From NCBI GenBank assembly GCA_965248995.1, contig CBDFKY010000015.1, positions 60,002-124,001 on the forward strand: a stretch of 64,000 bases of DNA, written 5' to 3'. A program made the position numbers and the translations under genes. This stretch comes from CBDFKY01 sp965248995 (GTDB taxonomy: Bacteria; Pseudomonadota; Alphaproteobacteria; Rickettsiales; UBA998). Shown here piece after piece: positions 50,012-59,641 of this stretch (the stretch's first letter is position 1; each line of letters starts with the position of its first letter). A model generated the notes under the pieces. The model was not told the origin of the DNA. It searched no databases and saw only the letters and a program-made list of their open reading frames with translations.

Positions 50012-52768
50012 GTGAGCCGCGCCTTGTCCGACCCCGCCATTCCATTAGCCTCTCCAACCATTTCGATCGAACGCGAAATGAAGCGTTCGTATCTCGATTA
50101 CGCGATGAGCGTGATCGTATCCCGTGCGATTCCTGATGCGCGGGACGGTCTGAAACCGGTGCATCGCCGCATTCTCTACGCCATGCACGAATCCGGTTTC
50201 GACTACAACAAGCCGTACAAGAAATCCGCCCGGATCGTCGGTGAGGTGATGGGGAAATACCATCCGCACGGGGATTCCGCCATTTATGACGCGTTGGTAC
50301 GCATGGCGCAGCCGTTCTCCATGTCCAAGATGCTGATCGACGGGCAGGGGAATTTCGGCTCGATGGACGGCGATCCGCCCGCCGCGATGCGCTATACCGA
50401 GTCGCGCCTCGACAAGATCGCGCAGATCGCCCTGCTCGAGGATATCGACAAGGATACCGTCACCTTCCAGCCGAACTATGACGGCTCCGAGAATGAGCCG
50501 AGCGTCCTGCCCGCCCGTTTCCCCAACCTGCTGGTCAACGGCGCCAACGGCATCGCGGTCGGTATGGCGACCAATATTCCGCCGCACAATCTCGGGGAAG
50601 TGGTGGACGCCACCTGCCTGCTGATCGAGGACCCGGAAACGTCGATCGATGCGCTGATGCAGGTGATTCCCGCCCCGGACTTCCCGACCGGCGGTATCAT
50701 TCTGGGCCGTTCCGGCAGCCGCAACGCCGCCCATACGGGGCGGGGCTCGGTGGTGATGCGCGGGCGCACGGAATTCGAGGAGCTCTCCAATAAACGCACC
50801 GCCATCATCATCACCGAAATGCCGTATCAGGTGAACAAGGCGCGGCTGGTCGAGCGCATCGCCGAACTGGTGCGGGAAAAGAAGATCGAGGGGATTTCCG
50901 ACCTGCGCGACGAATCCGCCAAACAGGGCGTGCGCGTAGTGATCGAGGTGAAGCGCGACGCGGTGCCGGACGTGGTGCTGAGCCAGCTCTTCTCCTATAC
51001 GCCGCTGCAGACGTCGTTCGGGGTTAACGCGCTGGCGCTGAACGAGGGACGGCCTGAACAGCTCGACCTTAAAAGGATGCTGGAAGCGTTCATCCGCTTC
51101 CGTGAGGAAGTGATCACGCGGCGTACCCAGTTCCTGCTCAACAAGGCGCGGGACCGGGCCCATACGCTGATCGGCCTCGCCATCGCGGTGGCCAATATCG
51201 ACGAGGTGATCGCCGTGATCCGTGCCGCGCCGAACCCGGTGGTCGCCAAGGAAGAACTGATGCGCCGTGACTGGAACGCTGAAGACGTATTGCCCCTGCT
51301 CGCGCTGGTGGATGACCGGCGCAACGCCCTGAACGGCAGCCGCATCCAGTTCACCGAAGAACAGGCGAAAGCCATCCTGGAACTGCGCCTGCAGCGCCTA
51401 ACCGGACTGGAGCAGGAAAAGATCAACGGGGAGCTCGGTGAACTGGGCGGGAGCATCACCCGTTACCTGACTATCCTCGCCTCACGCGCCGAACGCCTCG
51501 CCATCATGCGCGAGGAACTGCTGGAAGTCAAAAGCGCCTTCGCGGTACCGCGCCGTACCGAAATCCTGGAAGCGGAATTCGAGACCGACATGGAAGACCT
51601 GATCCAGCGGGAGGATATGGTGGTGACCGTCACCTCCGGCGGATACATCAAGCGCGTGCCGCTGGATACTTACCGGGCGCAGAAGCGCGGCGGCAAGGGC
51701 CGCTCCGGCATGAGCATGAAGGAGGAGGACGCGATCGAAGCGCTGTTCGTCGTCAATACCCATACGCCGGTACTGTTTTTCTCCAACATCGGAAAAGTAT
51801 ATAAGCTGAAGGTATACGGCCTGCCGCTCGGGGGCGCGACGACCAAGGGCAAGGCGCTGGTCAATATTTTTCCGCTTGCCGAAGGGGAAACCATCAATAA
51901 TTTCATGCCGCTGCCGGAAGACGAAGCGACATGGGACGATATGCACGTGATGTTCGCTACTTCCATGGGAACGATCCGGCGCAACGATCTGTCGGATTTT
52001 CATAGCGTCATGAGCAACGGCAAGATCGCCATGAAACTCGATGACGGGGAGCAACTGGTGTCCGTACTCACCTGCACGGAAGAGGACGACGTGCTGCTAG
52101 CCAGTCGCGGCGGGAAGTCCACGCGCTTTCCGGTTAAGCTGATCCGCGTCTTCAAAAGCCGCGCTTCCACCGGCGTGCGGGCGATGAGACTGGGGGAACG
52201 GGACGACGTGGTGTCGATGTCCATCCTGAAGGGTGCGGCGGACGTGAGCGCCGATGAGCGGGCGGCGTATCTCAAGCGCGCCGCCCAGCTGCGCCGTCAG
52301 GAGGGGGAAGAGATACAGGAGCCCGGCGTCGAGGAAACAGAAGAAACCACGCAAGCGATAGACCTTTCAGACACCCGGTTTACCGAACTGGCGGAACGCG
52401 AGCAGTTCATCCTGAGCGTCACCTCGAACGGATACGGCAAGCGCAGTTCTTCCTATGAGTATCGGGTGACGGGGCGCGGCGGCTCCGGCATCGTCAACAT
52501 CGTCACCAATGCGCGCAACGGCCAGGTGGTCGCCAGTTTCCCCATCGGCCAGGCGGACCAGCTGATGCTGATGACGGACAGCGCCAAGCTGATCCGCTGC
52601 GGAGTCCATGACGTGCGGATCGCCGGGCGCAACACGCAGGGGGTGACGCTGTTCAAGATCGAGAAGGGCGAACGGGTCGTCACGGCGGTGCGGATCGACG
52701 GCAGCATGGTAGGCGGGGAAGCGGAAGAAGAAGAGACGCCCGTTGTAACGGATACGGAAAAAGAGTAA
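50012..52768 (+). CDS. gyrA: DNA gyrase subunit A
   Basis: About 918 residues. EMKRSYLDYAMSVIVSRAIPDARDGLKPVHRRILYAM opens the catalytic domain; the active tyrosine is in AAMRYTESRL; the quinolone region reads HPHGDSAIYDALV, with the sensitive-type Ser and Asp. The C-terminal beta-pinwheel follows (YRAQKRGGKGRSGM, the GyrA-box, near residue 550). The start is uncertain: GTG at 50012, TTG at 50024 and TTG at 49964 are all possible, and no ATG or clear Shine-Dalgarno precedes the conserved core. A charged insert of about 60 residues (ADERAAYLKRAAQLRRQEGEE) lies in the pinwheel. Confidence 0.95.
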   Translation: MSRALSDPAIPLASPTISIEREMKRSYLDYAMSVIVSRAIPDARDGLKPVHRRILYAMHESGFDYNKPYKKSARIVGEVMGKYHPHGDSAIYDALVRMAQPFSMSKMLIDGQGNFGSMDGDPPAAMRYTESRLDKIAQIALLEDIDKDTVTFQPNYDGSENEPSVLPARFPNLLVNGANGIAVGMATNIPPHNLGEVVDATCLLIEDPETSIDALMQVIPAPDFPTGGIILGRSGSRNAAHTGRGSVVMRGRTEFEELSNKRTAIIITEMPYQVNKARLVERIAELVREKKIEGISDLRDESAKQGVRVVIEVKRDAVPDVVLSQLFSYTPLQTSFGVNALALNEGRPEQLDLKRMLEAFIRFREEVITRRTQFLLNKARDRAHTLIGLAIAVANIDEVIAVIRAAPNPVVAKEELMRRDWNAEDVLPLLALVDDRRNALNGSRIQFTEEQAKAILELRLQRLTGLEQEKINGELGELGGSITRYLTILASRAERLAIMREELLEVKSAFAVPRRTEILEAEFETDMEDLIQREDMVVTVTSGGYIKRVPLDTYRAQKRGGKGRSGMSMKEEDAIEALFVVNTHTPVLFFSNIGKVYKLKVYGLPLGGATTKGKALVNIFPLAEGETINNFMPLPEDEATWDDMHVMFATSMGTIRRNDLSDFHSVMSNGKIAMKLDDGEQLVSVLTCTEEDDVLLASRGGKSTRFPVKLIRVFKSRASTGVRAMRLGERDDVVSMSILKGAADVSADERAAYLKRAAQLRRQEGEEIQEPGVEETEETTQAIDLSDTRFTELAEREQFILSVTSNGYGKRSSSYEYRVTGRGGSGIVNIVTNARNGQVVASFPIGQADQLMLMTDSAKLIRCGVHDVRIAGRNTQGVTLFKIEKGERVVTAVRIDGSMVGGEAEEEETPVVTDTEKE

Positions 52769-52772
52769 TTCC

Positions 52773-53267
52773 ATGCCGGAACGCATTGGCGTCTATCCGG
52801 GAACGTTCGATCCCATCACCCACGGCCATACGGACATCATCTGCCGGGCGCTGCGCGTGGTGGATAAGCTGATCGTCGCGGTGGCGTTGGACACCGGCAA
52901 GCAGCCAATCTTTACGCTGGAACAGCGCTCCGCGATGGTGAAGCATGACGTGGCGGAGCTTGGGGCGGACGCCGAGCGTATCGAGGTCCATGCGTTTTCC
53001 GGCCTGCTGGTGAATTTTGCCGCAGCTCATCAGGCGACGCTGCTGATCCGGGGGCTGCGGGCCGTCTCCGACTTCGAGTACGAATTTCAGATGAGCTGCA
53101 TGAACTCCAAACTGGCGCCCGCCATCGAGACGGTTTTCCTGACGGCGAGCGAATCCACCCATTTCGTCTCCTCCCGCTTCGTAAAACAGATCGCCCGGCT
53201 CGGCGGCGATGTCAGCGGTTTCGTCTCTGCGCACGTGGCCGGGCAATTGCGTTCATATACTGCTTAA
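52773..53267 (+). CDS. coaD: Phosphopantetheine adenylyltransferase
   Basis: 164 residues. Nucleotidyltransferase motifs GVYPGTFDPITHGHTDII and the C-terminal ASESTHFVSSRFVKQIARLGGD; LLIRGLRAVSDFEYEFQM lies between. Penultimate step of coenzyme A synthesis. Four bases downstream of gyrA, a common alphaproteobacterial order. Confidence 0.96.
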   Translation: MPERIGVYPGTFDPITHGHTDIICRALRVVDKLIVAVALDTGKQPIFTLEQRSAMVKHDVAELGADAERIEVHAFSGLLVNFAAAHQATLLIRGLRAVSDFEYEFQMSCMNSKLAPAIETVFLTASESTHFVSSRFVKQIARLGGDVSGFVSAHVAGQLRSYTA

Positions 53268-53340
53268 CGTCATGCTTTTTATGCAACCGTCATAGAATCT
53301 TCATGCAATCCTTGCAGGAGAATGATGTATTATCGCAAGC

Positions 53341-54531
53341 ATGGTAAAAAATCTCTCTGTCGACGCCCCGGACGACGTTACGTCACCTAAACGTCTGCCT
53401 AAAACGGGCGGAGAGAAACTATTCAATATCGGTGCATATTACGGTATCAATTATGCCGGCAATACCGGAATTTCCATTTACCTCACCGATAAGGCGTCCA
53501 ACCGGCAGCCCGGCATGTTCGGCTTGTGGCAAGGGCTCTACGATAACCGCATTAAAGTACAGGACGGTCTGCAGGCATTCGCGAAGGGGTTTTTAAAGGA
53601 CCCGAAGGAAAGGAAGGCGTTTCAGGTTGCCTTCGAAGAAGAACTCGGGCCGCTCACGAACCAGGCGCTTTATGATCTATGGGCGGAAAAAGGACAGTCG
53701 TTCAGCACCCTCGCCAGCCATTTCAAGCAGGAACTGGGGCACGAGATCACGCCGGATACATTGAAAGAAATTCGGGATTTCGTCGTGCAGAACGAAGCGA
53801 ATGGTGCGGCGGCAAAATCGCTCGGCAGTATCGTGATGCTGTGCACCGGCGGCTTTTTGACGCTGGTGCCGGTGAAACTGCTCGAAGACCATAAACTTCC
53901 GATCGTCCGGTTTCTGGATGAGCATGTGGTGGACCCGCTTCTGCATGTTACGGGTCGCGGTCCAAGCACGGAAGAAGAGAAAGCGAAACTGACGGCGGAC
54001 CGCCAGGCGCGCTACGCGCAGATCGAGCATGAACCCCACCAGACATGGCTGAGCGAACTGGCGAGCCGCGTCGCGGCGATCCTGCCGATTTATGCGATCC
54101 ATACAGTGACCGCCGGAGAATATAATATCGTCAAGAGCGCCGGCGCGAGAGCGGCCGGCGTAGCCTATGCGAATCCCGACAAGGCCGTAGGCTTTGTGGG
54201 CTTCGATCATTATCTGGATGAAGCAGGCGAAAAAATCGGAAACTGGGCGTTGAAAAAATTCCCTGACATTCATGAGCCTTTCGGTTCCAAAGGTTTCAAT
54301 TCGGTCACGCGGTTCAAGCAGCACGCCAAATGGCTGGCGGCGGATTCCTGCTACACGTGGCTTTCCGCCACCGGTACGTATCTCGGAACGCGCCTGTTCG
54401 CTTCGGCGCTGGGCAAGCATGAGGCGCAGGAAGCGGCGGCCGCGTCCGAGATAAAACCTTTCAAACGCGTCAATGCGGGCAGTGCGCAGGGAAAGGTGAA
54501 AGAGGACGAACTGCAGCTCTCGCCTGCGTGA
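53341..54531 (+). CDS. Unknown 396-residue protein with membrane-spanning segments
   Basis: No family recognised. A soluble N-terminal half contains charged helices (DPKERKAFQVAFEEELGP), then hydrophobic segments around SLGSIVMLCTGGFLTLVPVKLL and RVAAILPIYAIHTVTAG, and a basic C-terminus. No signal peptide and no Shine-Dalgarno; a TATTAT sits seven bases before the ATG, so a leaderless transcript is possible, but no good -35 is seen. It is bounded by coaD and an ExbB/TolQ-like gene in the same direction. Confidence 0.6.
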   Translation: MVKNLSVDAPDDVTSPKRLPKTGGEKLFNIGAYYGINYAGNTGISIYLTDKASNRQPGMFGLWQGLYDNRIKVQDGLQAFAKGFLKDPKERKAFQVAFEEELGPLTNQALYDLWAEKGQSFSTLASHFKQELGHEITPDTLKEIRDFVVQNEANGAAAKSLGSIVMLCTGGFLTLVPVKLLEDHKLPIVRFLDEHVVDPLLHVTGRGPSTEEEKAKLTADRQARYAQIEHEPHQTWLSELASRVAAILPIYAIHTVTAGEYNIVKSAGARAAGVAYANPDKAVGFVGFDHYLDEAGEKIGNWALKKFPDIHEPFGSKGFNSVTRFKQHAKWLAADSCYTWLSATGTYLGTRLFASALGKHEAQEAAAASEIKPFKRVNAGSAQGKVKEDELQLSPA

Positions 54532-54628
54532 GCCTGCCCGACCTGTCGGCAGATCGGCCAAAGCGCTTGCCCTTGCCCCGGTTTTACGTTAGGTTGCGCG
54601 TTTTACACTATAAAAGAGGGTGCGGTAC

Positions 54629-55423
54629 ATGAGTCTGGATGTCATCATGAAAGGTGGATTAGTGATGATCCCGATCGGGATTCTCTCCATCTATGCGCTG
54701 GCGGTGATTCTCTATAAAGTGGCGCAGATTACCGGATCATCAGCGCTGAAGGTCAATTTCATCGATCCCGTCATGCAGCATGTCAAGCGCGGCGAATATA
54801 CCGACGCGGAAGCGATGCTGCAGAAAACCCCCGGCCCGGTGGCGCGCGTGATGCGCACCGCCATCCGCTGCGTGCTGGACAGGGAAATGTCGGTCAAAAG
54901 CCGGGAATCCGAAATCGCGCGGATCGGGACGGCGGAAATACAGGTGCTGGAATCGCACCTGCGCGGGCTGGAAATGAGTTATAACATCGCGCCGCTGATG
55001 GGCCTGCTGGGTACGGTGGTCGGGATGGTGCGGGTATTCTCCACGATCAGCGACGCGGGCGGCGGGGTCAATCCGGCCTTGCTGGCGGGCGGTATCTGGG
55101 AAGCGCTGATCGCCACGGTGGCGGGCCTGATCGTGGCGATTCCGTGCGTCGCGGCGTACTATATCTTCGACGGGCTGATCGAGCGTGTCCGCACCCAGAT
55201 GCGGGACGTGGCGATCCAGATCCTGGCGATGGAAGACGTGTTCATCCGCAATGACCGCGAGCAGGAACGGCGGGAAATCATCAACCAGCAGGAAGCCCTG
55301 CAGCGTGAGCAGGAGTCTTTGCGCAAGCTTCACGCCGAACAGGAAAAACTGATGGAACAGGTGCGCACATCCGCACAGGGTTCGGGAACGCTGAAACTGC
55401 TCAGCCCTTCCTACCGTGGATAA
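54629..55423 (+). CDS. MotA/TolQ/ExbB proton-channel family protein
   Basis: 264 residues from the ATG at 54629 (GAGG nine bases upstream). Three membrane helices: LVMIPIGILSIYALAVILYKV, then the conserved pair NIAPLMGLLGTVVGMVRVFSTI and LIATVAGLIVAIPCVAAYYI. A cytoplasmic helix rich in Glu/Gln (DREQERREIINQQEALQREQ) follows. Such proteins couple the proton gradient to work at the outer membrane. No exbD/tolR partner is adjacent, so whether it serves the Tol system of tolB/pal is open. Confidence 0.85.
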   Translation: MSLDVIMKGGLVMIPIGILSIYALAVILYKVAQITGSSALKVNFIDPVMQHVKRGEYTDAEAMLQKTPGPVARVMRTAIRCVLDREMSVKSRESEIARIGTAEIQVLESHLRGLEMSYNIAPLMGLLGTVVGMVRVFSTISDAGGGVNPALLAGGIWEALIATVAGLIVAIPCVAAYYIFDGLIERVRTQMRDVAIQILAMEDVFIRNDREQERREIINQQEALQREQESLRKLHAEQEKLMEQVRTSAQGSGTLKLLSPSYRG

Positions 55424-56507
55424 TGCGGACAAGATTCCGCTGAACACGCTTTCAAATCCGGAAATGGCGGCGGTGTTCGCCAGTCTGGGGCTTGAGAAAT
55501 TCCGCACCTCCCAAGTCTGGCAATGGATGTACCAGCGGGGCATGCAGGATTTTGAGCGGATGAGTAACGTGGGTAAACCGGCCCGCGCATTGCTGGCCGA
55601 ACATTTTTCGCTTGAGCGGCCTGCGGTCGACCGGGAGGAAATCTCCGCCGACGGGACGCGTAAATGGCTGTTTCGTTTTTCCGACGGCAATAAAGCCGAG
55701 ACCGTGTTCATTCCGGAGGAAGACCGCGCCACCTTATGCATTTCCTCACAGGTGGGCTGTACGCTCAGCTGCACCTTCTGCCACACGGGAACCCAGAAAC
55801 TGGTGCGCAACCTGACGGCCGGCGAAATCGTCGGGCAGGTGATGGCGGCGAAGGACGCGCTGATGGACTGGACGAACGGCACGGGCGAGCGCAAAATCAC
55901 CAATATCGTGCTGATGGGGATGGGCGAACCGCTGTTCAATTATGACAATGTGGCGAAAGCCATGCGGATCGTCATGGATCCCGCCGGCATTTCCCTGTCC
56001 CGCAAGCGCATCACGCTTTCCACGTCCGGTCACGTGCCGCTCATCAGACAGGCGGCGGACGAACTGGGCATCAACCTGGCGATTTCGCTGCACGCGGTGC
56101 GGGATGAGTTGCGTGACGTGCTGGTGCCGCTCAATAAACGCTGGAACATCGCCGAACTGCTCGAAGCCTGCCGATACCATGCCGAGCGCCACACCTCGCA
56201 GCGCGTCACGTTCGAATATGTCATGCTGGAGGAGGTGAACGATTCGGACGCCGATGCAAAACGGCTGGTGCAGCTGATCCGCGGTATCCCGGCGAAGATC
56301 AACCTGATCCCGTTCAATCCCTGGCCCGGCACCATTTATACCTGCTCCAGTCCCGAGCGTATCCGGCGTTTCGCCGCCATCGTCCAGAACGCCGGGTATG
56401 CCTCGCCGGTGCGCACTCCGCGAGGTCAGGATATTCTCGCCGCCTGCGGGCAACTCAAGTCGGACAGTGAAAAACAGCCGCGTTATTCCGGAAGCGAATC
56501 ACCGTAA
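55416..56507 (+). CDS. rlmN: 23S rRNA/tRNA adenine-C2 methyltransferase RlmN
   Basis: 363 residues from a GTG that overlaps the preceding gene by eight bases. Radical SAM cluster CTLSCTFCHTG (CxxxCxxC) near residue 115, the MGMGEPLFNYDNV loop, HAVRDELRDVLVPLNK, INLIPFNPWPG, and the conserved VRTPRGQDILAACGQL with the methylated cysteine. It methylates A2503 in 23S rRNA and A37 in some tRNAs. Confidence 0.95.
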   Translation: MDNADKIPLNTLSNPEMAAVFASLGLEKFRTSQVWQWMYQRGMQDFERMSNVGKPARALLAEHFSLERPAVDREEISADGTRKWLFRFSDGNKAETVFIPEEDRATLCISSQVGCTLSCTFCHTGTQKLVRNLTAGEIVGQVMAAKDALMDWTNGTGERKITNIVLMGMGEPLFNYDNVAKAMRIVMDPAGISLSRKRITLSTSGHVPLIRQAADELGINLAISLHAVRDELRDVLVPLNKRWNIAELLEACRYHAERHTSQRVTFEYVMLEEVNDSDADAKRLVQLIRGIPAKINLIPFNPWPGTIYTCSSPERIRRFAAIVQNAGYASPVRTPRGQDILAACGQLKSDSEKQPRYSGSESP

Positions 56508-56512
56508 AAAAA

Positions 56513-56547
56513 GAGCGGGAATGTCGCCACTCCCGCTCCTTTGTCTT
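56513..56547. terminator. Terminator hairpin between rlmN and the bufferin-like gene
   Basis: GAGCGGGA (56513-56520) pairs with TCCCGCTC (56531-56538), followed by CTTTGTCTTT; an A-run lies on the other side, so it could end transcription from both converging genes. Confidence 0.8.
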
Positions 56548-56564
56548 TATACGTCGCAGCAGGA

Positions 56565-56804
56565 TTATTTGCTGCCGTCGGTCGCGCAGGAGCCTTTGCC
56601 TTTGCACTCGTTCTTGCCGTCTTTGCCGTTTCCTTTGCAGGAATTCTGGCCTTTGCAGGCGTGTTTTTCTTTCGCGGTGGTTTTAGTCATTGTTTTTTCG
56701 GTTTTCATAGTTTTGTGCTCGGTGGCCAGCGCAGGAGCGGCAGCGAATCCGACGGTCAGCAGTCCGGCAAGCGCAGCGGTAGCGAGAGTTTTAGAACTAG
56801 TCAT
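56565..56804 (-). CDS. BufA2-like bufferin-type metallophore precursor (orphan)
   Basis: 79 residues. Signal peptide (LATAALAGLLTVGFAAAPALA), a Lys/Thr-rich linker (KTMKTEKTMTKTTAKEK), then four cysteines in repeated contexts: ACKGQNSCKG and ECKGKGSCATD. The CKG-repeat pattern fits BufA2-family precursors, copper-buffering peptides whose cysteines are modified by MNIO (DUF692) enzymes in other species. No MNIO or BufC-like gene is adjacent here. AAGGAGAC precedes the ATG. The assignment is by motif and needs a profile search. Confidence 0.6.
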   Translation of the reverse strand: MTSSKTLATAALAGLLTVGFAAAPALATEHKTMKTEKTMTKTTAKEKHACKGQNSCKGNGKDGKNECKGKGSCATDGSK

Positions 56805-57054
56805 GACAAAGTCTCCTTAAGTACTTGAATTGATTGATTGAACAGTTGAAGCAACGTTTATGTAAGCGTTACGTCAAGGGATTCGTACACGATCCGCAAA
56901 CCGTTACAAGCGAAATGCACAAAATCGCACAGGGAGTTTTTTCGAAGAATGATTTTGGGTCTGTCGGCCAACATAAATACCTTAGGCGTATAGGATAAAT
57001 TATGGTAAAATCCTATCAAGGTCAGAGCATATTTTTTCTTGGGGGAAGCACTGG

Positions 57055-57765
57055 ATGACACGCATGTTTACAGGAGGCCGTTCCGGCGGCGAAGGCAGTA
57101 ACGTCAATCCGTTATTTGAAAAATACGGGAAACATTCCGCCAAAAAGACGTTTCTGGATAAGTCGCGCGGGATCGACGAGAGCAAGTTGACGCCGGAGGA
57201 AAAATATAAGAAGACCTTCGATACCAAAATGGCCGAGCTGAAGAAAAAGGCGCTGCAGGGAGGCTCGAAATATAAATTCGCCCTGCCCGGCACCAATCCC
57301 GAAGAGGAGAAAAAACTCTCCAAGACCATGGAGGCGTTCATCATGCGCTCCGCCATGAAAAAAGCGAAGGAAGAGGAGAAGAAAGCCCGGGAGCAGGCGC
57401 AGATAAAAATCAAACCGAAAGGATATGGCGGGATGCATGGCGGGCGCATCGACGCCAAGGGCAGGATTTTCGGAGCCGGCAACAAGGTCGTCGCGAAGGT
57501 GGACCTGAAAACCGGGATCGTGCGCAGCAAATCGGGAACGCGCGTCTGCAAATACAACCCGGATTCTCCGTTCACGGACTTCGCGATCATGGGGCATATC
57601 AACAAGGAAGGGAATCCCAACAAAGGCAGCTGGCATGGCGGCACGAAAGGGTACGGAAATGCTGGCGGCAGCATGGGCAACTTCTACGGTGGCGGTGGAG
57701 GCGGCGGCGGGATGGGGGGCTTTTACGGCCACAACGATGATAAAGGCGGCGGTTTCTGGGGATAA
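57055..57765 (+). CDS. Unknown lysine-rich protein with glycine tail
   Basis: 236 residues, no signal peptide. Lys/Glu-rich N-terminal two thirds with likely coiled coil (EEEKKLSKTMEAFIMRSAMKK), a short structured part (AKGRIFGAGNKVVAKVDLKT and SKSGTRVCKYNP), then a Gly-rich C-terminus ending GGGFWG, repeated GGGGGGGG included. Resembles nothing known to me. A TTAGGC/TAAAAT pair 18 bases apart lies about 50 bases upstream of the ATG. Confidence 0.55.
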   Translation: MTRMFTGGRSGGEGSNVNPLFEKYGKHSAKKTFLDKSRGIDESKLTPEEKYKKTFDTKMAELKKKALQGGSKYKFALPGTNPEEEKKLSKTMEAFIMRSAMKKAKEEEKKAREQAQIKIKPKGYGGMHGGRIDAKGRIFGAGNKVVAKVDLKTGIVRSKSGTRVCKYNPDSPFTDFAIMGHINKEGNPNKGSWHGGTKGYGNAGGSMGNFYGGGGGGGGMGGFYGHNDDKGGGFWG

Positions 57766-57841
57766 TACAGGATTACGTGATTGTAGGGGGGCGAGCCATT
57801 TCTTTACTGTAACCTCAAGATTTTTTCTCTAAAGTGACCGG

Positions 57842-59515
57842 ATGCAGAGCAATCCACCGTTTCATGCCTGGCTATCCCATTATCCGGAAGGAATCGACTG
57901 GCACGCCGATATCCCCGTCGGTACTGTGCACGGAATGCTGGAACGCTCGGTGGCCCGCTTTCCGGATCATGTCTGCCTCGATTTCAGGGGAAGGCTGTAT
58001 ACGTACCGCGAACTCGGCGAAAAAGTACGGCGCTTCGCCCGGGGCCTTCAGGAAATGGGGGTCGGCAAAGGCGTGCATGTCGGGCTGTTCATGCCCAACT
58101 GCCCGCAATTCGTCATCGCTTATTACGGAGTGCTGACGGCTGGCGGTACGGTGGTGAATTACAATCCGCTCTATGCCCCGTCCGAACTCGCCCACCAGAT
58201 CGCCGATTCGAAGACCGAGATCATGGTGACGCTGAACCTGAAGCTGCTCTATGACAAGCTCGCTCCCTGCCTCGGCGCGGGAACCCTCCGGCACGTGATC
58301 ATCGGAAATCTGGCCAACGTCCTGCCGGTGACCAAGGCGGCGCTCTACAGTCTCGTGAAACTGCGCGAAATGGCGCATATTCCGCATGATGCCCTGCATG
58401 TGCCCTTCGCCCATGTGGTGAAGCATGAAGACAAGCTCCTTAACCGGCCGCCGGTGGATGTGGAAGAGGATATCGCAGTGCTGCAGTATACGGGCGGCAC
58501 CACCGGCGTGCCCAAGGGCGTGATGCTCACCCATGCCAATTTGAGTGTCAACGCGGAAATGTGCCGCCGCTGGTTCCATCAGGCACGGGAAGGGGAGGAG
58601 GTGATCGTCGGCGCCCTGCCGTTCTTCCACGTGTTCGCCATGACGGTGATCATGAATTTCGGCATTTCGGCGGGGTTTCGCATTCTGCTGCATCCGCGCT
58701 TCGAAATGCGGGCGCTGCTGGAGGATATCACCGCCAAGAAACCCGGCCTGATGGCGGGCGTGCCCACCATGTTTACGGCGATCCTGAGCGCGCTCAACAC
58801 CAGGGCGGCGAGACGCTACGACCTTTCTTCCCTGCGCATGTGCATTTCCGGAGGCGCGGCTCTGCCGGTGGAGATCAAGGAACAATTCGAAGCGCTCACG
58901 GGCTGCAGCCTGATCGAGGGGTACGGTCTCAGCGAATCTTCCCCCGTGGTCGCCGCCAACCCGCTCTACGGCGAGAACCGGGCCGGCACGATCGGACTGC
59001 CGTTCCCGCAGACCGTTCTCGAAGTAATAGATAAGGACGACGAGGTGACGCTGTTACCGCAGGGGGAGATCGGCGAGATATGCGTATCGGGCGCGCAGGT
59101 GATGAAAGGGTACTGGCAGAACGAGGAAGAGACAGCAAAGGTATTGAAAGGCAAGCGTCTGCATACGGGTGATCTCGGTTTTATGGATGCTGAGGGATAT
59201 TTTCATATCGTCGACCGCAAAAAAGAAATGATCCTGTCGGGCGGCTACAACATCTATCCCCGCCATATCGAAGAGGTGCTCTACACACACCCGGCGGTGC
59301 TGGAATGCGCGGTGATCGGCGTGACACATCCGGTGCGCGGTCAGGTGCCCAAGGCGATTATCGTGTTGAAAGAAGGAATAAGTGTCACCGAATCCGAGAT
59401 ACGATCATTTTTGAAAGCCAATCTTTCCGCCTACAGCATTCCGCAGGAAATCGTCTTTCGGGAAGCGCTGCCGAAAAGCATGATCGGCAAAATTTTGAAG
59501 AAGGAGTTGGAATAA
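57842..59515 (+). CDS. fadD: Long-chain acyl-CoA synthetase
   Basis: 557 residues. AMP-forming adenylation enzyme: LQYTGGTTGVPKGVMLTH (P-loop-like), GYGLSESSPVV, the HTGDLGFMDAEGYFHIVDRKKEMILSGGYNIYP hinge and adenylate motif, and the C-terminal catalytic lysine in LPKSMIGKILKKEL. Activates fatty acids with ATP and CoA. FadD is preferred to other acyl ligases by length and hinge motif; the exact chain length is not readable. Confidence 0.85.
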   Translation: MQSNPPFHAWLSHYPEGIDWHADIPVGTVHGMLERSVARFPDHVCLDFRGRLYTYRELGEKVRRFARGLQEMGVGKGVHVGLFMPNCPQFVIAYYGVLTAGGTVVNYNPLYAPSELAHQIADSKTEIMVTLNLKLLYDKLAPCLGAGTLRHVIIGNLANVLPVTKAALYSLVKLREMAHIPHDALHVPFAHVVKHEDKLLNRPPVDVEEDIAVLQYTGGTTGVPKGVMLTHANLSVNAEMCRRWFHQAREGEEVIVGALPFFHVFAMTVIMNFGISAGFRILLHPRFEMRALLEDITAKKPGLMAGVPTMFTAILSALNTRAARRYDLSSLRMCISGGAALPVEIKEQFEALTGCSLIEGYGLSESSPVVAANPLYGENRAGTIGLPFPQTVLEVIDKDDEVTLLPQGEIGEICVSGAQVMKGYWQNEEETAKVLKGKRLHTGDLGFMDAEGYFHIVDRKKEMILSGGYNIYPRHIEEVLYTHPAVLECAVIGVTHPVRGQVPKAIIVLKEGISVTESEIRSFLKANLSAYSIPQEIVFREALPKSMIGKILKKELE

Positions 59516-59641
59516 TCTTTACCATCCTATCACTATAGTCGTAATATTTCCTAAAATATACTAATTATTTACCAATAAAAACATTCATTGACGCAGTATA
59601 GAATTTAATGTACTTTAATATTTATTGGTTGGAGAACGAAT

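Noticed and set aside
50353..50420. gyrA mutation giving quinolone resistance
   Set aside because: The relevant segment (HPHGDSAIYD, upstream of this stretch) keeps the Ser and Asp of sensitive enzymes.
53320..53390. Short frame starting at a well-placed AGGAG before the 53341 gene
   Set aside because: It gives only about 22 codons in another frame with no likely product; probably coincidental.
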